Positions 55,897 to 64,000 of a stretch of 64,000 nt of DNA are shown here, one piece after another. The position numbers were made by a program, and so were the translations under genes. The notes beneath the pieces are model-generated. The model worked only from the letters and a program-made list of their open reading frames with translations. It was not told the origin of the DNA and did no database searches. Within the stretch, counting starts at the first letter, position 1. The number at the start of each line of letters is the position of its first letter. Source of the DNA: Lactifluus volemus (taxonomy: Eukaryota; Basidiomycota; Agaricomycetes; Russulales; Russulaceae); assembly GCA_022376515.1 (NCBI GenBank), contig WTXI01000001.1, forward strand, positions 1-64,000. The letters are read 5' to 3'.

Positions 55897-56224
55897 TGAA
55901 GGGCTATGGACATAGCTAGAGAACTTTAGCAATAAACCTATTCGGGCCAAGTTGGAAGGGGAGAGGAGCGAGGTGGTCAACACTGACGTAAGAGCTGTGC
56001 CGGCGCGAGGCGGCGGCGATGGCAAACACGTGTCATCAATGCCATATCAACCTGTTCCAGCTCACCTCCCCTCTTGCTCTCAACGTCCACGACCCCCCTA
56101 CCACATTCTTCGTATATAAGTCTTCATAGTAAGTCCTTGCATTCCAGTTCTTCTCTCTACCTTGTGGTGTCTCTTTTTTGCATGAATCTGGCGCTTCCTG
56201 CTGACGGTACTTGTCTTGAATTAG
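55897..56224. promoter_or_regulatory. Divergent promoter region OST5 / YOP1
   Basis: 328 bp between start codons. Pyrimidine-rich on the plus strand at 56140-56175 before the YOP1 start. No specific factor site recognised. An alternative longer OST5 first exon could extend to 56025. Confidence 0.4.
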
Positions 56225-56944
56225 ATGTCGTCTGCTCAGAAAAAGGTTCAGCAGCATCCCGCCTTTCAGCAGGCCCAGGCCAAGGCTCACTATTATCTCG
56301 CCCAATTGGATAAAGAGGTATGTTCGCTTGCTCTTCAGCCTACTTCTTGTGGTCTAAATTGGTCGTGAAACGACGTTGCTCTTTACATGCAGCTCTCCAA
56401 GTATCCCGTTCTCGTAAACGTGGAGCAGCGTACCCAGGTACCAAAGGCATACGCGTTTATTGGTGCTGTTACCCTCCTCACCCTCCTTCACTTTGTCAAT
56501 GCCCTCGCTGCACCCGTGTCCCACCTTATTGGGTGGGGTCTTCCCGCCTACCTCTCGTTCAAGGCCCTTGAGTCGCCCGGGCACGATGATGATGCACAGT
56601 GGCTCACGTATTGGGTCATCTTCGGCTTCTTCAATTTTGCGGAAGGATTTGCTCTCCGCGCCCTACTCTACTACTTCCCGTGGTATTTCTCGTTCAAGAC
56701 ATTGTTCATTCTGTGGCTGCAACTGCCTGCATTCCGCGTGGGTGTCCTTATCTAGGTGGCATTACGTTACTGACCGTCCTTCAACCGCTTGCAGGGGGCG
56801 CAGACGGCTTATTATACCGTACTGAGGCCTGTTCTCACAAATATTAGTCATCGCACCCAATCTGGCCGCACCTCCTCCAATGACACAGTTACGGCGGAAG
56901 GCCTTCGCGATCGCGTGGCTACGGCTACAGCAACGTCAGAATAA
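56225..56944 (+). CDS. YOP1: ER-shaping reticulon-like protein YOP1 (REEP/DP1 family)
   Basis: Integral membrane protein that generates tubular ER curvature. Exons 56225-56317, 56393-56737 and 56795-56944 encode 195 residues. TB2/DP1/HVA22 domain: AYAFIGAVTLLTLLHFVNAL, HLIGWGLPAYLSFKALESPG, then the conserved DDDAQWLTYWVIFGFFNFAE, FPWYFSFKTLFILWLQLPAF and RGAQTAYYTVLRPVL. Two hairpin membrane segments are visible. The C-terminal tail is Ser/Thr-rich. Start chosen at MSSAQKKVQQHPAFQQ because it gives the normal N-terminal amphipathic stretch. No defect. Confidence 0.93.
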
Positions 56945-57374
56945 ACGAACGCCTATTGTAACCTGTTTGATCGAGCCACATGTTTTGATTGGAATAGACC
57001 CTTCGTCCTCCCCCCTCTTTTTTTTTTTTTTTTTCCCCCCTTTCCACTTCGACGACCGATCATTAAGTTTGATTCAAAAGTCTTATGTGAGCAGTGGTTG
57101 AATATCTTTCGTAGGGTTTGCCCTGTTGTCAAGCGAGAGTATCTATCTTACGAATAATTGTGATGATAATGGCGTGAAACAATTTATGAATGTTAAGTGT
57201 CAGTGATAAGTGCATTTGTATTTATTATTTTACGGGGTTTAGGCTAAGATATGGCCGGTGTGTGAGCGAGGCCCTCTTTAAGTACCTCTCTAGATCCCCA
57301 GTGATGATTCGCGCCTACTGGCATCCCTCTCGCTCCATCACCTTCCTCCTAGCCTCATCTGGGACATTTGTCCC
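56945..57374. promoter_or_regulatory. Intergenic/promoter region of the UNC93-like gene with a pyrimidine tract
   Basis: 430 bp. At 57007-57053 there is an almost uninterrupted C/T tract (CCCCTC, then 16 or more T, then CCCCCC), typical of fungal promoter pyrimidine tracts. No gene. Confidence 0.4.
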
Positions 57375-59445
57375 ATGTCGGGCAAATCCGCTGAAAAGCG
57401 GCACGGACATGGCTCCAGTCCAGACAGTCCAATCGAACAATATTATCCACCAGCTACTTCTGGGCTTACAGGCTATCCGAGCGGGTCTAGCTTCGCAGAG
57501 GACATCACCTCGCAATACCCCGAAATTCATGTTCGTCCCACCGGCCTGAAGGGCTTATTTTATCACCCATACACGCAGGTCGTGCTCCTCGGCATTGTCT
57601 GTTTCATGTGTCCAGGTCTCTTTAACGCCCTCAACGGTCTCGGCGCTGGCGGTCAAATTGATAGTACGACCAGTGCTAACGCTAATTCAACGTTGTATGC
57701 TACCTTTGCTGTAGCAGCCTTTTTTGCTGGGTGTGTAAATCATCTTTCTCTCCCCTTCCTTTGCAAACTCAACTTGCACTAGCTCTATCAATAATATCCT
57801 GGGACCCCGAATGACTCTCTTTCTAGGAAGCTTCGGGTATGCCATCTACATTGGCTCATATCTGCAAGTGACCATCCTCCTTGTGTTGAATTTTGCTGAT
57901 CGCCTCCTCTTTCAGCGTTGTCAACATCCACACTAACGCCGGGGGTTTCGTTATTGCTGCAGGAGCTCTACTTGGCGTGTGTGCTGGTTTACTTTGGACA
58001 GCACAGGGATCCCTCATGCTTGCATACCCCACCGAGGATCAAAAGGGGAAATCCATTGGCATTTTCTGGTCCATCTTTAATCTGGGTGGAGTCGTTGGTG
58101 CCTCCGTCTCCTTGGGTCAGAATTTCCATTCAGAGGTGTGTCTTCCAGCGTGCTTTCGCTGCTCAGCACTAAACACTATCCATCGTCGTTTCTCAGCTGA
58201 ACCGAGGTGCGCCCAAATTACTGCCTTTCTACCATCATCATCGTCTCAAAATCATCCGCATTAGTCTCCAACGGCACATACGTACGTACACGTTTCTTCC
58301 CATTGCTTCGAGCATCGCTGATCGCGCTGTGATAGATCGCCTTTATGATTCTCACAGGAACCGGCGCCCTCGTTCCCCTTTTCATGGCGAATCCCGAAAA
58401 AATGGTTCGCACTGATGGCACCAAGGTGATGATGCCTCGCCAACCATCATGGAAGACCGAGGTATATGGGCTCTACATCGCCCTACGTACTGACCCCCTC
58501 ATCGTGCTCCTTTTCCCCATGTTCTTTGCGAGTAACTGGTTTTACACATGGCGTAAGTTGACTCTCGTTTTGAGTTATTCCCCGTCAAAACCCAAGTTCT
58601 TTCCATTGCACAGAGTTCAATGACTACAATGCCGCACTATTTGACATTCGTGCACGGTCGTTGAACAATCTTATCTATTGGATTTCTCAGATCGTGGGCT
58701 CGGTCTCGATCGGCCTGCTTTTAGACCAATATCGATTTCCGCGTCGTGCCCGTGCCTTTGCTGGTTGGTCGATACTATTCATCTTTGTTTTGATCGTCCA
58801 TATATGGGCCTTCTTCTATCAGCGGTGCGTGCTCATCAAACGATGTGAATCCTCCTGAACGAATGTATCAGCACGTACACGCGCCAATCCATGCCACCAA
58901 ACTCATCGAAAATGGATATCTCCCATAAAGGATACACTACCCATCTGTTTTTATATGTCTTTTGTGGCCTTCTCGATTCCATGTGGCAGACAACGGCGTA
59001 TTGGATGATGGGCGCCATGTCCAATGATCCGGCTAAGCTTGCTTACTTTGCCGGCTTTTGTACGTCATTTTCCCGGCAGCCGACGTTATTTTAACCAGTC
59101 CTCCATTTTTCAGACAAGTCAATACAGTCGGCAGGGGCTGCTGGTGTTTGGCGCGCAGATGCCATGAAAGTACCGTACGTATCTGCTACCATCGTCCTTT
59201 CTTCTGACTGATCCAAACTCTCAGTTACATGAATCTCTTTCTTTCAACGTGGGCACTTCTCACTGCGGGATTGGTTTTCTCTTTACCGATGATCCACCTT
59301 CGCGTGCGAGACCATACCGACGTCGAGGACGAAGTTCTGTGAGTTTTGTCGGTAATGTAGTAGAGATGGTACGCTAACATTTTGAAGCGCTCACGTGGAG
59401 GAATTGCATCGGGTCCTACCGACAGAATCGAATAGGTGGCGTTGA
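57375..59445 (+). CDS. UNC93-like major facilitator superfamily membrane protein
   Basis: Start ATG 57375 (MSGKSAEKRHGHGSSPDSPI). After a polar N-terminus the frame shows membrane helices: QVVLLGIVCFMCPGLFNALN followed by GLGAGG, the signature of fungal UNC93-like (DUF895) proteins; then TLFLGSFGYAIYIGSYL, GGFVIAAGALLGVCAGLLWT with AQGSLMLAYPTEDQKG, FWSIFNLGGVVGASVSLG, FMILTGTGALVPLFM, LLFPMFFASNWFYTW, FNDYNAALFDIRARSLNNLI, GWSILFIFVLIVHIWAFFYQ, DSMWQTTAYWMMGAMSND and a last helix ending FSLPMIHLRV. About eight exons; an intron with donor GTGCGC near 58208 removes an otherwise disrupted segment. Transport substrate unknown. Confidence 0.85.
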
Positions 59446-59796
59446 CGGAACGCGCTCTACTTGTATTCCTCCTAGCTGATCATACGATGAGGCGATGTAC
59501 TTATAACCGACGCGAGATTTTTTTTTGTATCTATTCTGCTATCGGTAATAACGGGACATTTGCAATCTCTCTATTCATAGCGTGCAGACTTCGCTATAGT
59601 GAGGAAGGATGTTTCGCCTAGTACAAAACGTAATAATTGCGGTGTCTGTACTGCTTCTCCTGACCCCATGGCTGACAGGCAATAATAGGTTACAGTATGT
59701 GGGCGATACGCTCACAGTGGTGCTGCCGAGTCCGATAAAGTCGCATCAAACATCATCTAGGTTATCGCGAAAATTTTTCGAGGGAAATGCAACCAC
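59446..59796. other. Convergent 3' region between UNC93-like and DBF2
   Basis: 351 bp, no gene seen. Presumed 3' UTRs and terminators of both genes. Confidence 0.5.
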
Positions 59797-61723
<1,927 letters not shown>

Positions 61724-61769
61724 CAGCGTGTATGGCAGTTTCTCTACCTCCCTCCATCAGCACCCGGTG

Positions 61770-62656
61770 ATGGCTTCAAATCTCCTTCAAGACGTCTTGC
61801 GCCATTCAGCACACGAGCGCATTGACCCTCATATCCATGATAAAGACGATTCGGACGACGAGCTGGTTAATGTTGTGCGTTCTATCCTATACCTGGTCAG
61901 CCACGCAGGTATTCTCTGAAATTCCCAGTTTTCACTTCCAGGAACCCCCCCACGCTCTCGCCCATCCACACGTCCATCATCACCCTCTCGGGGAACTCCT
62001 GGACGCCCTAGTCGCATTCTTGTAGCATCTGCCAAACAATCTAGTGATCCTCTCCGTGTATTTCCCACAGAGATATCCCAGCGGATATTTGCTTTGCTTG
62101 GGATACGTGACCTTGCTCGATGTGCACGAGTCTCCCGTAAATGGCGCAAGAGCCAGACCCTAAACTATGGTGTGCCATTTGTCTCAGGACGTGATTCTTT
62201 CTTATCTATGTCACGTTCGTAATCAGTCTGGTTTCAACATTATAGAAAAGAGAATTTTTATGACATCAGCTTACCTCAAGGAAAATGGACAAAGCGAGAA
62301 TCAAAGCAAAGCTGGGTATGTCACAATTTGGAACTTTCCGCCTTCAAATGTTAAGTATGCAGCCATCCCTGTATGCACAAATGATGTCAAATCGCTCGCC
62401 ACCCCTCGGCCCAGTCCAGTCACGTTCTGGACATACGTCGCCACCTGCATCTGGATATCAGACCCCTCGGGAGGTCCGAGAGGAGCGTTGGCGTCTTGAA
62501 GCCGAAGCCGTAGAAAAGCCGGGAAAGATCGAGATGCGGGAAATGTATAAAGAGCTCAATGGGCGAAAATCGAAGACTAAAGGCAAGCTAGGGGGTACAG
62601 TAGGTATAAGAGACAAGGGTGGATGGACAGGAAGCTTGGAAGAAGGGTGGGATTGA
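61770..62656 (+). CDS. F-box protein
   Basis: Start ATG 61770 (MASNLLQDVLRHSAHERIDP) with an in-frame alternative at 61728. The acidic DDSDDELVNVV region is followed by a Ser/Pro/Arg linker (TPPRSRPSTRPSSPSR) and an F-box: LRVFPTEISQRIFALLGIRD then LARCARVSRKWRK. Next comes VWFQHYRKENFYDISLPQGK with WTKRESKQSW, then a tail of Ser/Pro and basic residues ending WTGSLEEGWD. No WD40 or LRR repeats, about 230 residues; presumably an SCF substrate adaptor with unknown target. The first intron is not resolved: the in-frame options are only 33-48 nt. Confidence 0.75.
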
Positions 62657-62767
62657 CAGCTATGAGGTCTTTTGCTGTGGTGAAGGTGGATTGAATAGAG
62701 ACTACTGGGTGAAAAGTGATTTCAATAAATGCATACCTTGTGGTTAAATGACTTGAAAGTAGTGTTG

Positions 62768-63312
62768 GACATAACCCTTACCCCAGCAAAACCCTTACCC
62801 TCAGTAGGGGTGGGGTAACCCTCAAGTTTGTGTGAGGGTATAAGAAAAAACCCTCACCCTTGGGTAAGGGTATGGGTTGGCTGTTAGGAATGAGTGGTTC
62901 CTATGCTCTGAAGTAGAGTCAGGTGGTTCAGGTAAACCTTAGTGATGTCACATCAGTAAATGGTGCAAAAACATTTTCACTTCTGCAAGTGGAAAAGTGT
63001 CACGGTTCGCTAGACTGGCCACGGTTCGGTCTGGTTTGGGTTTGGCCTGAAAATTTCCAAACCTGAACCTAACCTCAGGTTTGGCTCAGGTATTTCTCAG
63101 AACCTGAACCTAAAAATCAGGTTTGGTTCACACTGGGTTTGCACCAGGCTCTGAACCTGAACCTAAAGTCTTGTAGTCCAAGCCTTCTTGACTTCTTACC
63201 ACCACCATCGATTTTTCAATGATGTTCTCCCCCCCTTAGTGATCAACAGGGGTATCTCAAACCCCTGGGGTTTGAGGGTAGGGTAACTGTAGGGTAAGGG
63301 TAAGGGTATGTC
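62768..63312. mobile_element. Candidate non-coding MITE-like element with inverted ends
   Basis: The left end GACATAACCCTTACCCC (62768) is mirrored at the right end by GGGTAAGGGTAAGGGTATGTC (ending 63312); reverse-complemented, both read GACATA(A)CCCTTACCC. Subterminal CCCTCA/TGAGGG and AACCCTC motifs repeat. The interior holds three AACCTGAACCT motifs (63060-63165). No open frame of note. No clear target-site duplication, so mobility is inferred. Confidence 0.45.
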
Positions 63313-63354
63313 TTCACATACCCCAGCAGACCCCCAGACCCCAGAGGTACCCCA

Positions 63355-64000
63355 GATGCCATAGCAGGTGGAGACAATAGAAGAGTAACAGAGAAGATGT
63401 CTGAGGATGCAACAGGAGAAGATGTGTTGATAGGGGCCCAGGCATACTCAGAGAAGCAATGAGAGGAGCAGGGGGAGAGGTGGTGGTGAAAATGGATGCT
63501 GTGATAAGGTGCAGTGGTGTGCATATGGCAGGGAGGCAAGAAGAACAACAGGAGGGTGGGGGAGATGAGAATGGATGCTATGGCAATGCACAGCAGCACA
63601 TGCACAGCAAGGAGGCAAGGTGAATAACAGGGTGGCAGAGAAGGAGGGAGTGGATGCTATGGCAATGTATGGTAGTGCATGCATGACAGGGAGATGAGGG
63701 GAACAGCAGGAGGGCAGAGGCAGTGGGAGTACATGTTGTGGCAAGGCACAGCAGTGTGCATAGCAGGGAAGCGGTCAGATGAACAGGGTGATGAGGAGGC
63801 AGCAGAAATGGACACTTTTATGAGATGCAGTGGCACACATGCAGAAGAGAGGTGGGGGAGACAACAGCAGAGTGGACATGGCAGAAATGGATGCTGTGAA
63901 GAAGCTCAGTGGCCCACATGTGGCAGGGAAGTGAGAGGGGCAATAGAATGATAGATGAGGTGGAGTTGGACAATATGGCAAGGCACGGTGGCACACATGC
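63355..64000. repeat. Minisatellite with exact 79-bp period, continues past window
   Basis: Unit starts (GATGCT or variants) occur at 63495, 63574, 63653, 63732, 63811, 63890 and 63969, each exactly 79 bp apart. Two irregular units (starts near 63355 and 63421) precede them. Units differ by many substitutions, yet show no net indels. Common words: GATGCTATGGCAA, CACATGC, GGCAGGGA, AACAG. The plus strand is strongly purine-rich. 79 is not a multiple of three, so the frames found there are not coding. Confidence 0.85.

Noticed and set aside
62768..63312. Telomeric repeat tract
   Set aside because: CCCTTACCC-like words are irregular and not the TTAGGG array expected in basidiomycetes; they also occur in both orientations.
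63243..63996. Frames of 73-120 residues in the terminal repeat
   Set aside because: Produced by a 79-bp tandem repeat, whose period is not a multiple of three.

Overview
The window reads as nuclear DNA of a filamentous basidiomycete, most likely an Agaricomycete. Protein-coding genes are densely packed, almost all split by introns of about 45-70 nt with GT(A/G)NGT donors. The gene set is fungal (BNI4, GET2, ISA2, DBF2-type kinase, PRP16), and there is a tandem array of DUF6534-type seven-helix membrane proteins, a family expanded in mushroom-forming fungi. A genus cannot be fixed from the sequence alone.

Region 1 (1-22.5 kb) is an accessory, duplication-rich zone. Four apparently complete DUF6534 genes (copies B, C, D, E), one copy cut by the left edge (A) and one decayed 3' remnant (F) all lie on the minus strand, separated by gene-poor spacers. 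Their splice pattern is conserved copy to copy and includes a 14-nt internal microexon. The array is split by a compact housekeeping block at 11.8-16.1 kb: ISA2 (-), RVB1 (+), DPM1 (-) and NAA38 (+). A broken second NAA38 copy lies beyond copy E at about 22.1-22.45 kb, so the duplications carried neighbouring sequence along.

Region 2 (22.7-62.7 kb) is ordinary housekeeping DNA: PRP16 splicing helicase, ATP synthase subunit f, a BNI4-like scaffold, a FAD-dependent oxidoreductase, nucleoporin NUP120, meiotic MSH4, SWR1 subunit SWC2, a mitochondrial ribosomal protein, a GET2-like receptor subunit, an ArfGAP, a leukotriene-A4-hydrolase-type aminopeptidase, an unrecognised protein, RPA12, OST5, YOP1, an UNC93-like transporter, a DBF2/SID2 kinase and an F-box protein. 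Several pairs are divergent with very short gaps (25-60 nt between start codons in two cases). Three conserved genes carry -1 frameshifts, two of them clearly in short homopolymers, which look more like consensus errors than biology.

Region 3 (62.7-64.0 kb) is non-coding repeat: a roughly 545-bp candidate MITE with CCCTTACCC-type inverted ends, followed by a minisatellite whose diverged units keep an exact 79-bp period to the window edge.

The genes do not form one pathway. The most distinctive content is the DUF6534 array with its microexon architecture and the duplication history around it.
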